Source: Pseudomonas sp. Irchel s3f7
GTDB lineage: Bacteria; Pseudomonadota; Gammaproteobacteria; Pseudomonadales; Pseudomonadaceae
NCBI RefSeq assembly: GCF_900187615.1
Contig: NZ_FYDO01000013.1
Span: forward strand, 1-64,000
Direction: 5' to 3'
Length of the DNA stretch: 64,000 bases
The translations under genes were made by a program, and so were the position numbers. Position 1 is the stretch's first letter. Every line of letters begins with the position of its first letter. Shown piece by piece: positions 16,348 through 26,179 of this stretch. A model generated the notes under the pieces. That model was not told the origin of the DNA and made no database searches. It saw nothing but the letters and a program-made list of their open reading frames with translations.

Positions 16348-19300
16348 AAGGGCCTTTCAACCTCTCCGAATGGGCTCTCAAGCATCAGTCGTTCATCTGG
16401 TATCTGATGTTCGTCGCATTGCTGATGGGTGTGTTCTCTTACTTCAACCTGGGGCGTGAGGAAGATCCTTCATTCACCATCAAGACCATGGTGATCCAGA
16501 GCAAATGGCCGGGGGCGACACAGGAGGAAACCCTCAAGCAGGTCACCGACCGAATCGAGAAAAAGCTCGAAGAGCTCGACTCGCTCGATTACGTGAAAAG
16601 CTACACGCGCCCCGGCGAATCGACGGTGTATGTGTACCTGCGCGACACCACCAGTTCCAAGGACATTCCGGAGATCTGGTACCAGGTACGCAAGAAGATC
16701 AACGACATCAAGTACCAGTTCCCGCAAGGCATACAGGGGCCGTCGTTCAACGACGAGTTCGGTGATGTCTTCGGTTCGATCTACGCCTTTACCGCCGACG
16801 GCCTGACCCAGCGTCAGTTGCGCGACTACGTCGAACAGGCGCGCATGGAAATTCGCGGCGTGCCGGGGCTGGGCAAGATCGAAATGGTCGGCCAACAGGA
16901 CGAAGTGCTGTACCTGAACTTCTCCACGCGCAAACTTGCAGCGCTGGGCATCGATCAGCTTCAAGTCGTGCAGAGCCTGCAAACCCAGAACGCCGTAACG
17001 CCGGCGGGGGTCATCGAGGCCGGGCCGGAGCGGATCTCGGTGCGCACTACAGGGAAGTTCGCTTCGGAGAAAGACCTGGCCGAGGTCAACCTCAAGCTCA
17101 ACGACCGCTACTATCGACTGGCGGACATTGCTGAAATCAAACGCGGCTACGTTGATCCCGCCGCGCCGGAATTCCGCTTCAACGGCAAACCGGCCATCGG
17201 GCTGGCCATTGCCATGCAGAAGGGCGGCAACGTCCAGGCGTTCGGCAAGGCCTTGCACGCCCGTATCGACCAGCTGACCGCCGACCTGCCTGTGGGTGTC
17301 GGCATCCACAACGTTTCCGATCAGGCCGTGGTGGTGGAAGAAGCCGTCGGCGGCTTTACCAGCGCGTTGTTCGAAGCGGTGGTGATCGTGCTGTTGGTCA
17401 GCTTCGTCAGCCTTGGCGTGCGCGCCGGGCTGGTGGTGGCGTGCTCGATCCCGCTGGTGTTGGCGATGGTGTTTGTGTTCATGGAATACAGCGGCATCAC
17501 CATGCAGCGGATCTCCCTCGGTGCACTGATCATCGCCCTCGGCCTGCTGGTGGACGATGCGATGATCACCGTGGAAATGATGGTCACGCGCCTGGAAATG
17601 GGCGAGACCAAGGAGCAGGCTGCGACGTTCGCCTACACCTCCACGGCGTTCCCGATGCTCACCGGTACGCTGGTGACGGTGGCGGGTTTCGTGCCGATCG
17701 GCTTGAACGCCAGCTCGGCGGGCGAGTACACCTACACGCTGTTTGCGGTGATTGCCTGCGCGATGCTGGTGTCGTGGGTGGTGGCGGTCTTGTTTGCGCC
17801 GGTCATCGGCGTGCACATCCTCAGCACCAAGGTCAAATCCCACGAAGGCGAACCGGGACGCATCGGCAAGGCCTTCAACGGCGGGCTGCTGTGGTGCATG
17901 CGCAATCGCTGGTGGGCCATCGGCTTTACCTTGCTGTTGTTCGCGTTGTCGGTGTTCAGCATGCGTTTTGTGCAGAACCAGTTCTTCCCGTCCTCGGACC
18001 GCCCGGAAATCCTGGTGGACCTGAACCTGCCGCAAAACGCCTCGATCGACGAAACCCGCCGGGCTGTCGATCGCCTCGAAGCCACGCTCAAGGACGATCC
18101 GGACATCGTGCGCTGGAGCACCTACATCGGTCAGGGCGCGATCCGTTTCTACCTGCCACTGGACCAACAACTGCAAAACCCGTTCTACGCGCAGTTGGTG
18201 ATCGTCAGCAAAGGCGAGAGCCGCGAGGCCATGATGCAGAAGCTGCGTGAGCGTCTGCGCAACGACTTCGTCGGCATCGGCGGTTACGTGCAGGCACTGG
18301 AAATGGGCCCGCCGGTCGGGCGTCCGATCCAGTACCGAGTCAGCGGCAAGGACATCGACCAGGTGCGTCGACATGCCATCGACCTCGCCACTGAGCTGGA
18401 CAAGAACCCGCACGTTGGCGAGATCATCTACGACTGGAACGAACCGGGCAAAGTCCTGCGCATCGACATCGCACAGGACAAGGCGCGGCAGTTGGGGTTG
18501 TCTTCCGAAGACGTGGCCAACCTGATGAACGGCATCGTCAGCGGCCATGCGGTGACTCAGGTCGACGACGACATCTACCTGATCAACGTGGTCGGTCGTG
18601 CGGTGGATTCCGAACGCGGTACGCCGGAAACCCTGCAGAACCTGCAAATCGTCACGCCGAGCGGCACGTCGATTCCATTGCTGGCGTTTGCCACTGTGCG
18701 TTACGAGCTGGAGCAGCCGTTGGTATGGCGACGTGATCGCTTGCCGACCATCACCATCAAGGCGGCGATACGCGACGAGATCCAGCCGACGGACCTGGTG
18801 AAAATCCTCAAGCCGTCGATCGATGCCTTCGCCGAAAAACTGCCGGCGGGCTACAAAGTCGCCACGGGCGGTACGGTGGAGGAAAGCGGCAAGGCCCAGG
18901 GCCCGATTGCCAAGGTCGTGCCGTTGATGCTGTTCATGATGGCGACCTTCCTGATGATCCAGTTGCACAGCGTGCAGAAGCTGTTCCTGGTGGCCAGCGT
19001 CGCGCCGCTGGGGCTGATCGGCGTGGTGATTGCGCTGGTGCCGACCGGTACGCCGATGGGCTTCGTGGCGATCCTCGGGATCCTGGCGCTGATCGGTATC
19101 ATCATCCGTAACTCGGTGATTCTGGTGACCCAGATCGATGAGTACGAGAAGAAGGGCTATGCACCGTGGGATGCGGTGGTGCAGGCCACCGAGCACCGAC
19201 GTCGGCCGATTTTGCTGACCGCTGCGGCGGCGAGCCTGGGGATGATCCCGATTGCCCGGGAAGTGTTCTGGGGGCCGATGGCCTACGCGATGATCGGCGG

Positions 19301-19394
19301 GATCGTCATCGCCACCTTGCTGACGCTGCTGTTTTTGCCGGCGCTGTATGTGGCCTGGTACAAGATTCGCGAGCCGAAGAAAGAGGTGCAGTAA
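16344..19394 (+). CDS. triC: RND efflux inner-membrane pump (TriC-like)
   Basis: Resistance-nodulation-division transporter, 1016 residues, close to the length of P. aeruginosa TriC. It has the twelve-segment layout with a first membrane helix at about residues 14-33, large periplasmic loops (about 35-330 and 555-850) and the conserved membrane stretch LGALIIALGLLVDDAMITVEMM, containing the Asp pair of the proton relay. The second half repeats it (GILALIGIIIRNSVILVTQI). No outer-membrane factor is encoded nearby, so it probably borrows a TolC-like channel, as TriABC does with OpmH. Confidence 0.92.
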   Translation: MKGPFNLSEWALKHQSFIWYLMFVALLMGVFSYFNLGREEDPSFTIKTMVIQSKWPGATQEETLKQVTDRIEKKLEELDSLDYVKSYTRPGESTVYVYLRDTTSSKDIPEIWYQVRKKINDIKYQFPQGIQGPSFNDEFGDVFGSIYAFTADGLTQRQLRDYVEQARMEIRGVPGLGKIEMVGQQDEVLYLNFSTRKLAALGIDQLQVVQSLQTQNAVTPAGVIEAGPERISVRTTGKFASEKDLAEVNLKLNDRYYRLADIAEIKRGYVDPAAPEFRFNGKPAIGLAIAMQKGGNVQAFGKALHARIDQLTADLPVGVGIHNVSDQAVVVEEAVGGFTSALFEAVVIVLLVSFVSLGVRAGLVVACSIPLVLAMVFVFMEYSGITMQRISLGALIIALGLLVDDAMITVEMMVTRLEMGETKEQAATFAYTSTAFPMLTGTLVTVAGFVPIGLNASSAGEYTYTLFAVIACAMLVSWVVAVLFAPVIGVHILSTKVKSHEGEPGRIGKAFNGGLLWCMRNRWWAIGFTLLLFALSVFSMRFVQNQFFPSSDRPEILVDLNLPQNASIDETRRAVDRLEATLKDDPDIVRWSTYIGQGAIRFYLPLDQQLQNPFYAQLVIVSKGESREAMMQKLRERLRNDFVGIGGYVQALEMGPPVGRPIQYRVSGKDIDQVRRHAIDLATELDKNPHVGEIIYDWNEPGKVLRIDIAQDKARQLGLSSEDVANLMNGIVSGHAVTQVDDDIYLINVVGRAVDSERGTPETLQNLQIVTPSGTSIPLLAFATVRYELEQPLVWRRDRLPTITIKAAIRDEIQPTDLVKILKPSIDAFAEKLPAGYKVATGGTVEESGKAQGPIAKVVPLMLFMMATFLMIQLHSVQKLFLVASVAPLGLIGVVIALVPTGTPMGFVAILGILALIGIIIRNSVILVTQIDEYEKKGYAPWDAVVQATEHRRRPILLTAAAASLGMIPIAREVFWGPMAYAMIGGIVIATLLTLLFLPALYVAWYKIREPKKEVQ

Positions 19395-19410
19395 AGGCGA
19401 GCGCTTCGCG

Positions 19411-19499
19411 CTCATCGCGAGCAGGCTCGCTCCCACAGGTTGACCGCGTCGCTACAGACAACGCGATCCACTGTGGGAGCGAGCCTGCTCGCGATGGCG
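19411..19499. repeat. REP doublet
   Basis: Inverted copies (atcgcgagcaggctcgctcc and its complement) between convergent genes. Confidence 0.8.
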
Positions 19500-19509
19500 T
19501 CCGAACTGA

Positions 19510-20139
19510 CTACACAGCTTTACGCCAGACACTCGCCAACCAAGGCTGCTGCTCCCGCGGCAGCCCCGCTGGCCGGTAGTAATGTTCCAACTCCACAAAC
19601 CCCGCCTCGGTCAGCAACTGTTGCCACGCCGCCAGGTCGTGATACGACCCATAACGCGGCCCGTTCCAGCCTTCCTGATTCTCGCCACGAGGATTGGAGC
19701 TGAACAACACCCCACCCGTTTTCAGCGCCCCGCGCAATTGCTTCAACACCCGCGGTAATTCCTGACGCGGAATGTGAAACAACACCGCATTGGCAAAAAT
19801 TCCGTCGAAGCGTTCGGCCGGCAGATCAAGCTTCAGGAAGTCCTGCTGCCAGACTTCGCAACCGCTGTCCTCACGGGCCATCTGTGCAAATTTTTGCGAA
19901 CCGTCGAGGCCGACGGCCCGATGGCCCATGCGGGTAAAGGTCTGCAAATCGCGTCCCGGCCCGCAGCCAAAATCGAGAACGTCGAAAGGCGCCTCGCCCT
20001 GAAGGTGTCGCAACAGGGCAGCGATGTTCTGGCTGACGTCGTGATCGCGGGTGCCTGCACGGAAGTCTTCGGCGACTGCGTTGTAATGACCCAGAGTGGT
20101 GGAGGTGATCTGTTCGAGGTCGTCGGGTGTTTGCTTCAT
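19510..20139 (-). CDS. class I SAM-dependent methyltransferase
   Basis: A 209-residue Rossmann-fold methyltransferase. Motif I is VLDFGCGPGRD, followed by the acidic motif II region AVGLDGSQ, the motif post-II DFLKLDLPAERFDGIFANAVLFHI, and GGVLFSSNPRGENQEG. The start MKQTPDDLEQ at 20139 gives the expected N-terminus; 45 more in-frame codons upstream look non-coding and include a single REP. Substrate unknown; the overall pattern resembles small-molecule methyltransferases of the Methyltransf_11/25 group. Confidence 0.85.
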   Translation of the reverse strand: MKQTPDDLEQITSTTLGHYNAVAEDFRAGTRDHDVSQNIAALLRHLQGEAPFDVLDFGCGPGRDLQTFTRMGHRAVGLDGSQKFAQMAREDSGCEVWQQDFLKLDLPAERFDGIFANAVLFHIPRQELPRVLKQLRGALKTGGVLFSSNPRGENQEGWNGPRYGSYHDLAAWQQLLTEAGFVELEHYYRPAGLPREQQPWLASVWRKAV

Positions 20140-20205
20140 GGTCGGCTGCGCAGGCAATTTGGATTCACCAAATATACGCCATGGCGCCGGGGGCTGCTGC
20201 GCAGC

Positions 20206-20232
20206 CCATCGCGGGCAAGCCCGCTCCCACAG
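20206..20232. repeat. single REP copy
   Basis: ccatcgcgggcaagcccgct followed by cccacag. Confidence 0.65.
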
Positions 20233-20295
20233 GTACCGCGGCGTTAGAACCGGCTCGCTATCCTGAGGGAGCAACTGTCTTCACCATGCCATTCG

Positions 20296-20460
20296 TCAGC
20301 GCCATTCAGTACCGTTCCGTAGCATGGCATTCAGTCTGATCAGCAGTATCCGCATGCAGGCAATGAGCGCGACTTTTGCGCTCTTGCCTCGTTCCCGAAG
20401 CGCGTCATAGCGTGCTTTAAAGCCAACCGATATCGCGACTAAACGAACAGGGGTGGCGGC
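20296..20460 (-). pseudogene. IS110-family transposase, C-terminal remnant
   Basis: The minus-strand frame ending in TGA at 20296-20298 encodes ARYDALRERGKSAKVALIAC, then MRILLIRLNAMLRNGTEW, matching the conserved C-terminus of IS110-type transposases (GKxxKVALxACMRKLL). No catalytic DEDD or serine-motif domains remain. Upstream in frame is a Gly/Cys-rich stretch (GCAQGTLGCAGMPGG) that is not transposase. This is a decayed element sitting in a 775-base gap between genes. Confidence 0.65.
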
Positions 20461-20755
20461 TGCACACAGGTTAGTCGACCGGCCTCCAGGCATACCGGCG
20501 CACCCGAGGGTGCCCTGCGCACAGCCACCATAGTTCAGGCAATGAAAAACACCTGAGATGAGGTGACGCCGTGCGCCTAGAGAAATCCGGGCGACTAAAC
20601 CCGATCACTGATAAGCAGTGACGGACCGAGACTAGCCACCGGATTTGGCAGGCGCAAGCGAGCGAAATGATCTAGGAAATGTCCTGCAAAGGAAAGGGAA
20701 CAGGCCTTCGGAATCGCTGATTTTCCTGTACGAAAACTTCCCGCTGGAAGTATGT
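20461..20755. other. structured non-coding part of the IS110-derived remnant
   Basis: No gene is supported. An outer inverted repeat aaatccgg (20583-20590) / ccggattt (20639-20646) encloses a perfect hairpin tcactg-ataag-cagtga (20605-20621). The arrangement next to a transposase tail suggests a folded RNA of the element end, possibly a relic of a bridge-RNA region; this is inference. Confidence 0.35.
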
Positions 20756-20762
20756 GATCACC

Positions 20763-20896
20763 TGTGGCGAGGGGGCTTGCCCCCGTTGGGACGCGAAGCG
20801 GCCCCAAAACCATTCAATGAGGTGTGTCTGCAAAAGCGGAGTAACTGTTCTTGCGACTGCTGCGCAGTCGAACGGGGGCAAGCCCCCTCGCCACAA
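20763..20896. repeat. long REP doublet, family A copy 1
   Basis: tgtggcgagggggcttgccc and its inverted copy (ending 20896) flank gcgactgctgcgcagtc. The same doublet recurs at 27641, 31465 and 42761. Confidence 0.85.
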
Positions 20897-20914
20897 AGGG
20901 TGTTCGCAACGTGC

Positions 20915-21559
20915 TTAGCGCTTGTTCAACCCCCGCGCCAACCGATCCCCACCCAACTGAATCGCCGCCACCAACACCACCAGCAACACAATCACCGTCA
21001 ACATGATCTGGCTATCAAAGCGCTGATACCCATACCGATAGGCAATGTCGCCCAACCCGCCCGCACCAATCGCCCCGGCCATGGCTGAGGAGTTGATCAT
21101 CGTCACCAGCGTGATGGTGAACCCACCAACAATCCCCGGCAGCGCTTCAGGCAACAACACATGCCAAACGATGTGCCAACGCCGGCATCCCATCGCCTGC
21201 GCTGCTTCGACCAAACCGTGATCGACCTCGCGCAAGCTGACTTCGGCAATGCGCGCAAAGAACGGTGTCGCCGCAATGGTCAGCGGCACTACCGCCGCCC
21301 ACACGCCGTAAGTGGTGCCGACGATCAACCGCGTGAACGGAATCAGCGCCACCATCAAAATCAGGAACGGAATCGAGCGAAACAGGTTCACGAACGCGCC
21401 CAAGGCCCGGTTCAGCGCTGGCGCTTCATAGATGCCACCCTTGGAACTGGTGACGAGGATCACCGCCAGCGGAATACCCGCCAACAGCGCGATCAACGAC
21501 GACACGCCGACCATCAAAAACGTGTCGATGAAACCCTGCAACAAGCGATCAAACCACAT
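20915..21559 (-). CDS. metI: methionine ABC transporter permease MetI
   Basis: Inner-membrane permease of the MetI family, 214 residues, five predicted membrane helices. The coupling EAA loop reads [29 protein letters not shown]. The start [16 protein letters not shown] at 21559 gives the standard length and overlaps the metN stop by 11 bases, so the genes are translationally coupled. Last gene of metQ-metN-metI. Confidence 0.92.
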   Translation of the reverse strand: MWFDRLLQGFIDTFLMVGVSSLIALLAGIPLAVILVTSSKGGIYEAPALNRALGAFVNLFRSIPFLILMVALIPFTRLIVGTTYGVWAAVVPLTIAATPFFARIAEVSLREVDHGLVEAAQAMGCRRWHIVWHVLLPEALPGIVGGFTITLVTMINSSAMAGAIGAGGLGDIAYRYGYQRFDSQIMLTVIVLLVVLVAAIQLGGDRLARGLNKR

Positions 21560-22670
21560 AACCCAGCACCTCCACCTGTTGCGCCCACTGGCCGGCGCGC
21601 TGACGCAATGCCTCGGCACCCAGCGGCGAGCCGCTCACCGCCAACAACAACTGCCCGAGGGCATGCCCCTGAATCCGTTCCACTCCCCCTTGCAGCAGTC
21701 GCACGCGACCACCGAGTGCGCTGAACAACGCGGCCAGGTCCGGCTCGTCGCGTTGGCTGCCGGTGAACTGCAAGCGCAGGACCACGGCGGCATCGGCGGT
21801 TTTTGGCTGCGGGTGCAAACGACTTTGCAGCTCCTCTGGCAACGCGTGTTGTAACGGCGCGAGTAGCGTCTTGCTGACGTCATGTTGCGGATTGCCGAAC
21901 ACTTCCCACACCGGCCCTTGCTCGACAATGCGCCCGTGTTCCAGCACCACGACGCGATCACAGATATCGCGGATGACCGCCATCTCGTGGGTGATCAACA
22001 CAATGGTCAGGCCCAGGCGCTGGTTGATCTCGCGCAGCAGGCCGAGGATCGACTGTGTGGTCTCCGGGTCCAGCGCCGAGGTGGCTTCGTCGCACAGTAA
22101 AATGTCCGGATCATGCACCAGCGCGCGGGCGATGCCGACACGCTGTTTCTGTCCGCCGGAAAGTTGCGCCGGGTAGGCCTTGTGCTTGGATTGCAGACCC
22201 ACCAGTTCCAGCAGCTCGCGGACTTTCCGGTCGCGTTTTTCCTTGGGTACGCCCGCGACTTTCAACGGCAATTCGACGTTCTGCCAAACCGTCTTGGCCG
22301 ACATCAGATTGAAGTGCTGGAAGATCATGCCGATGCGCCGACGCAGCGCCACCAAGCGGTTTTCGTCGAACTCGCCGATGTCGACCTGATCGATCAGCAC
22401 CCGACCACTGCTCGGTTGTTCCAGGCGGTTGATGGTGCGGATCAGTGACGACTTGCCGGCGCCGCTGCGACCGATGATGCCGAACACTTCGCCGCGCTGG
22501 ATCGCCAGGTCGATGCCATGCAACGCGGCCACCGGGCCTTGCTGGCCGCTGTAGGTTTTGCCCAGATTGATGAAGCGCACATGGGCGCGATTGAGCTCGG
22601 GATGCAGCTCCGTTTGTGCAGCGCTTGCAGGCTCTGGAATTTCCAGTCGCCGTTGGATCGCGGCGGTCAT
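21549..22670 (-). CDS. metN: methionine ABC transporter ATP-binding protein MetN
   Basis: ATPase of the methionine importer, 373 residues. Walker [11 protein letters not shown]-loop FQHFNLM, signature [15 protein letters not shown], Walker [14 protein letters not shown] and H-loop THEMAVI are all present. The C-terminal 100 residues resemble the NIL domain, which binds methionine and feeds back on transport. An N-terminal extension of about 30 residues precedes [15 protein letters not shown] at 22670 (MTAAIQ) is chosen because it follows the metQ stop by two bases; an ATG at 22685 would overlap metQ. Confidence 0.92.
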   Translation of the reverse strand: MTAAIQRRLEIPEPASAAQTELHPELNRAHVRFINLGKTYSGQQGPVAALHGIDLAIQRGEVFGIIGRSGAGKSSLIRTINRLEQPSSGRVLIDQVDIGEFDENRLVALRRRIGMIFQHFNLMSAKTVWQNVELPLKVAGVPKEKRDRKVRELLELVGLQSKHKAYPAQLSGGQKQRVGIARALVHDPDILLCDEATSALDPETTQSILGLLREINQRLGLTIVLITHEMAVIRDICDRVVVLEHGRIVEQGPVWEVFGNPQHDVSKTLLAPLQHALPEELQSRLHPQPKTADAAVVLRLQFTGSQRDEPDLAALFSALGGRVRLLQGGVERIQGHALGQLLLAVSGSPLGAEALRQRAGQWAQQVEVLGYVV

Positions 22671-22672
22671 GC

Positions 22673-23482
22673 TCAGCTTTCCCAACCGGCTTGATAGAGT
22701 TTGCCGTGGGCCTTATCCAATGCTGCGCGAACGGCTGGGGAATGTTGGTAGATGTCGACGAACTTGATCAGGCGCGGGTCGGTTTTGCTTTTCGGCTGGA
22801 TCACGAACTGGATCACGTATTCCTTGTGATCGAGACCGTCGAACAGCAGCGCGGAACCGGCATCGAAGGTCTTCGAAAGGCGAATGTAGGCCGGGTAACC
22901 CTGGACCAGATCGGCGTCGTCGTAAGCACGCACCAGTTGCACGGCTTCGACCTGGAGGATTTTGATTTTCTTCGGGTTGGCGATGATGTCTTCTTCGGTG
23001 GCTTTGTAGCCGACGCCGGGTTTAAGCGTGATCAGCCCCGCCTTGGCCAGCAACTGCAAACCGCGACCGCTGTTGATCGGATCGTTGGCGATGGCCACGC
23101 TCGCGCCTTCTGGCAGCTCGTCGAAGCTTTTGTATTTCTTCGAGTAGAGACCGACGTTGTTGATGATCCCGGGCGCGAACGGCACCAGGTCAAAACCGGC
23201 GGCAGCCTTGGCGTTTTCCAGGAACGGGATGTGCTGGAAGTAGTTCACGTCGATATCGCCTGAGGCCAGGCTGACGTTCGGTGCGATCCAGTCGCTGAAC
23301 TCCACCAGTTCGACTTTCAGGCCTTGTTTGTTGGCTTCTTCGACGGCGGCTTCCAGAGGAATGGCGAAAGCCGCGGTGGTGCCGATTTTCAATGGCGCGT
23401 CGGCGGCGAAGGTCACGGAGCTGAAGAGGCCGAGGGCCAGGGCCAGTGCTTTGACTGGGTGAGAGAAGTAGTTCTTTTTCAT
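22673..23482 (-). CDS. metQ: methionine-binding protein MetQ
   Basis: NlpA/MetQ-family binding protein, 269 residues, with a signal peptide cleaved near TFA-ADAP and no lipobox. It shares the family pattern ([35 protein letters not shown]) with the orphan copy at 10389 but is clearly divergent from it, so the two may bind different ligands. It is the first gene of metQ-metN-metI, and lies upstream of the sfn-type operon on the same strand with a REP doublet between. Confidence 0.9.
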   Translation of the reverse strand: MKKNYFSHPVKALALALGLFSSVTFAADAPLKIGTTAAFAIPLEAAVEEANKQGLKVELVEFSDWIAPNVSLASGDIDVNYFQHIPFLENAKAAAGFDLVPFAPGIINNVGLYSKKYKSFDELPEGASVAIANDPINSGRGLQLLAKAGLITLKPGVGYKATEEDIIANPKKIKILQVEAVQLVRAYDDADLVQGYPAYIRLSKTFDAGSALLFDGLDHKEYVIQFVIQPKSKTDPRLIKFVDIYQHSPAVRAALDKAHGKLYQAGWES

Positions 23483-23531
23483 GATGAGTTATCCAGTCAG
23501 TGCATAAGGTTTGTGTTGTTTGGTCGGGCCT

Positions 23532-23606
23532 CATCGCTGGCAAGCCAGCTCCTACAGTGGATTTATGGCGTTCACAAAACCCTGTAGGCGCTGGCTTGTC
23601 GGCGAT
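23532..23606. repeat. REP doublet
   Basis: tcatcgctggcaagccagct and cctgtaggcgctggcttgtc. Confidence 0.75.
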
Positions 23607-23610
23607 TCTT

Positions 23611-24963
23611 TTAACGGCGAAACGCCGAGCCGGTGTGTTGCTCAGGCAAATGCGCCCCTTCGTGAAACAGCTTTTGCCGCAAAGTGCCATTGTCATAAGC
23701 GGTCTTGTACGACCCGCGCCGTTGCAGCTCAGGAATCACCCGCTCAATGAAATCCACATAGCTTTCCGGCGTGACAATCCGTGTCAGGTTGAAGCCATCC
23801 AACCCCGTCTCGGCGATCCAGGATTCCAGTTCATCTGCCACCTGCTCGGGCGAACCCACCACGGTGATGTAGCGACCACCGAGGGCGTGTTGTTCGAGCA
23901 ATTTGCGTCGGGTCCAGTCGTTGTTTTGCAGGTGTTTGGTTGCGGACTGGATCGCGTTGCTCTTCACGTACTGGATCGGCTCGTCGATGGCGTACTCGGA
24001 AAAATCGATGCCGGTGGAGGCCGAAAAATGCGCCACGCCGGCCTCGGCACTGGCGTAGCTCAAGTACTCGGCGTGCTTGGCCCAGGCCAGCTCTTCGGTT
24101 TCGCCAACGATGACGTTCAGGCCCATGAACACCTTGATGTCGTCAGGGGTGCGCCCCGCGGCGATGGCGCTGGCGCGGACCTTGTCCACTTGGAGCTTGG
24201 TCGACGCCTTGGTCTGGCCGCTGATGAACACGCACTCGGCATGTCGCCCGGCGAACTGCAAACCGCGATCCGAACTGCCCGCCTGAAACAGCACCGGCGT
24301 GCGTTGCGGCGACGGCTCGCAGAGGTGATAACCCTCGACCTGGTAGAACTCGCCTGTGTGCTCAACCTTGTGCACTTTGTCCGGCTGCGCATAGATCCGC
24401 TGCTGCGGATCGTTGAGCACCGCGCCGTTCTCCCAACTGCCTTCCCAGAGTTTGTAGAGCACTTGCAGGTACTCGTCGGCCTGGTCATATCGGCGGTCGT
24501 GCTCGACCTGTTCGCTCAGGCCCATGGCCTTGGCGGCGCTGTCGAGGTAGCCGGTGACGATGTTCCAGCCCACGCGGCCGCGACTCAGATGATCGAGCGT
24601 CGACAGGCGCCGGGCGAACAGGTAGGGCGGTTCGTAAGTGAGGTTGGCGGTCAGGCCGAAACCGAGGTTTTTCGTCACTGCCGCCATCGCTGAAACCAGC
24701 AACAACGGGTCGTTGACCGGCAACTGGATCGACTCTTTGAGCGGTACATCCACCGAGTTTTGGTAAACGTCGTAGACCCCGACGATGTCGGCAATGAACA
24801 GGCCGTCGAACAAGCCACGCTCGAGCAATTGCGCCAGTTCGGTCCAGTATTCGAGGGTGTTGTACCGGGTCGACGTGTCCCGTGGATGCGTCCACAAACC
24901 GTGGTTGATGTGCCCGATGCAGTTCATGTTGAACGCGTTGAGCAGGATCTTCTTTTTGGCCAT
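23611..24963 (-). CDS. FMNH2-dependent monooxygenase, NtaA/SnaA/DszA family
   Basis: Flavin-dependent monooxygenase of the bacterial luciferase superfamily (NtaA/SnaA/SoxA/DszA branch), 450 residues. Family marks are AFNMNCIGHINHGLWTHP, SRGRVGWNIVTGYLDSAAKA, and PVLFQAGSSDRGLQFAGRHAE. Such enzymes oxidise sulfur- or nitrogen-containing organics with reduced flavin from a separate reductase, which is not encoded here. The start codon overlaps the stop of the upstream sfnB gene by one base, so they are coupled. Organosulfur oxidation is the likely job from context; the substrate is not determined. Confidence 0.88.
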   Translation of the reverse strand: MAKKKILLNAFNMNCIGHINHGLWTHPRDTSTRYNTLEYWTELAQLLERGLFDGLFIADIVGVYDVYQNSVDVPLKESIQLPVNDPLLLVSAMAAVTKNLGFGLTANLTYEPPYLFARRLSTLDHLSRGRVGWNIVTGYLDSAAKAMGLSEQVEHDRRYDQADEYLQVLYKLWEGSWENGAVLNDPQQRIYAQPDKVHKVEHTGEFYQVEGYHLCEPSPQRTPVLFQAGSSDRGLQFAGRHAECVFISGQTKASTKLQVDKVRASAIAAGRTPDDIKVFMGLNVIVGETEELAWAKHAEYLSYASAEAGVAHFSASTGIDFSEYAIDEPIQYVKSNAIQSATKHLQNNDWTRRKLLEQHALGGRYITVVGSPEQVADELESWIAETGLDGFNLTRIVTPESYVDFIERVIPELQRRGSYKTAYDNGTLRQKLFHEGAHLPEQHTGSAFRR

Positions 24964-26156
24964 CAGATGGTCCCCCGCAGTGGCGGGTTTTCATCGTTGA
25001 GGTAGTAGTTGCCGATGGCGTGATACTTCCAGCGCACCGGGTCGTGCAGGGTATGCACGCGGGCGTTACGCCAGTGCCGGTCCAGTCCGTGTTCGCGCAG
25101 CGTCGCCTGGCTGCCGGCCAATTCGAACAGCGTGCTGCCGGCAGCGAGCGAGATTTCGGTGCTGATGGCGCGGGCTTCGGCAACGGCAATCGACGCGGCG
25201 GCGACAGTGTCGGCGTTGGTGTCCGCCTGGGCCTTGTCGAGGAATTCGCCCGCACGTTCCAGCAGCGCTTCGGCGGCGTGCAGGCGAATGCTCAGGTGGC
25301 CGAAGCTCTTGAGGGTCAGCGGATCGTCCGTGGCGTTTTCGTGGGTGGCGTCGATCCACGGCCGGGTTTTCGTGCGCACGAAATGCAACGCATCTTCATA
25401 CGCGGCGCGGGCGATGCCAGTGTCGATGGCGGCATGGAGAATCTGCGCCAACGGGCCGACCGGCGTCGGGCGCTCGAAAGCGCTTTGAAACGGGATGACG
25501 TCTTCGGCAGCGACATGGACGTCTTCGAACACCACCGAACCGCTGCCGGTGGTGCGTTGACCGAAGCCGCTCCAGTCATCAATCACGGTCAGGCCTTTGC
25601 TGTTACGCGGCACGAACGCCAGTTGCTGCACGCCGTTTTCATCCACCACTGAAGTCGGAATTCGCTGGGCGTAAATCGCTCCCGTGGCGTAGAACTTGCG
25701 ACCGTTGATGCGAAAACGGTTGCCGTCACGCGTCAGGCTGGTTGTGCGGTCGTGGGCGGTTTTGGTGCCGAGTTCGGCCAAGGCATTGCCAAAGCGCTGG
25801 CCGGCCAGGACTTCTGCATAAAGACGTTTTTTTTGCTCGTGACTGCCGTTTACGCGCAGCACTTCCAGTGCATAGAAATGGTTCTGCGGGATCTGCCCGA
25901 GCGAACCATCGGCCTGTGCGATCAGGGCGATGACCTTGGCCAGGGTGACGTTGGAAACCCCTGCACCACCGTATTCTTTCGGTACGCTGATGCCCCACAG
26001 GCCGGAGCGCGAAAACACTTCCAGTTCCGGGTGTGGCAAACGACGCTCGCGGTCGCGCAGGGCGCTGTCACGCTTGAAATCGTCGGCCAGGTCGCTGGCG
26101 ACGATCAGGGCTTGCTCATCGCTGGTGATGACCGCGACGTGGTGAGAACTTGTCAT
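24963..26156 (-). CDS. sfnB: SfnB-family sulfur acquisition oxidoreductase 1
   Basis: Acyl-CoA dehydrogenase-fold flavoprotein, 397 residues, of the SfnB family linked to dimethyl sulfone and other organosulfur use. The acyl-CoA dehydrogenase layout is clear: an alpha domain (EVFSRSGLWGISVPKEYGGAGVS), a beta domain (GRKFYATGAIYAQ, GFGQRTTGSGSVVFEDV) and a C-terminal bundle ending in HWRNARVHTLHDPVRWKYHA. It lies between its paralog and the monooxygenase. It likely works as a flavin-dependent oxygenase rather than a true dehydrogenase; this is inferred from the family. Confidence 0.9.
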   Translation of the reverse strand: MTSSHHVAVITSDEQALIVASDLADDFKRDSALRDRERRLPHPELEVFSRSGLWGISVPKEYGGAGVSNVTLAKVIALIAQADGSLGQIPQNHFYALEVLRVNGSHEQKKRLYAEVLAGQRFGNALAELGTKTAHDRTTSLTRDGNRFRINGRKFYATGAIYAQRIPTSVVDENGVQQLAFVPRNSKGLTVIDDWSGFGQRTTGSGSVVFEDVHVAAEDVIPFQSAFERPTPVGPLAQILHAAIDTGIARAAYEDALHFVRTKTRPWIDATHENATDDPLTLKSFGHLSIRLHAAEALLERAGEFLDKAQADTNADTVAAASIAVAEARAISTEISLAAGSTLFELAGSQATLREHGLDRHWRNARVHTLHDPVRWKYHAIGNYYLNDENPPLRGTI

Positions 26157-26179
26157 GTGTTTCTCCAGATGTCTGGTCG

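Noticed and set aside
16470..19436. 988-codon open frame antisense to the RND pump
   Set aside because: Composition (His/Arg/Gln-rich) is typical of an antisense shadow; the pump is intact on the plus strand.
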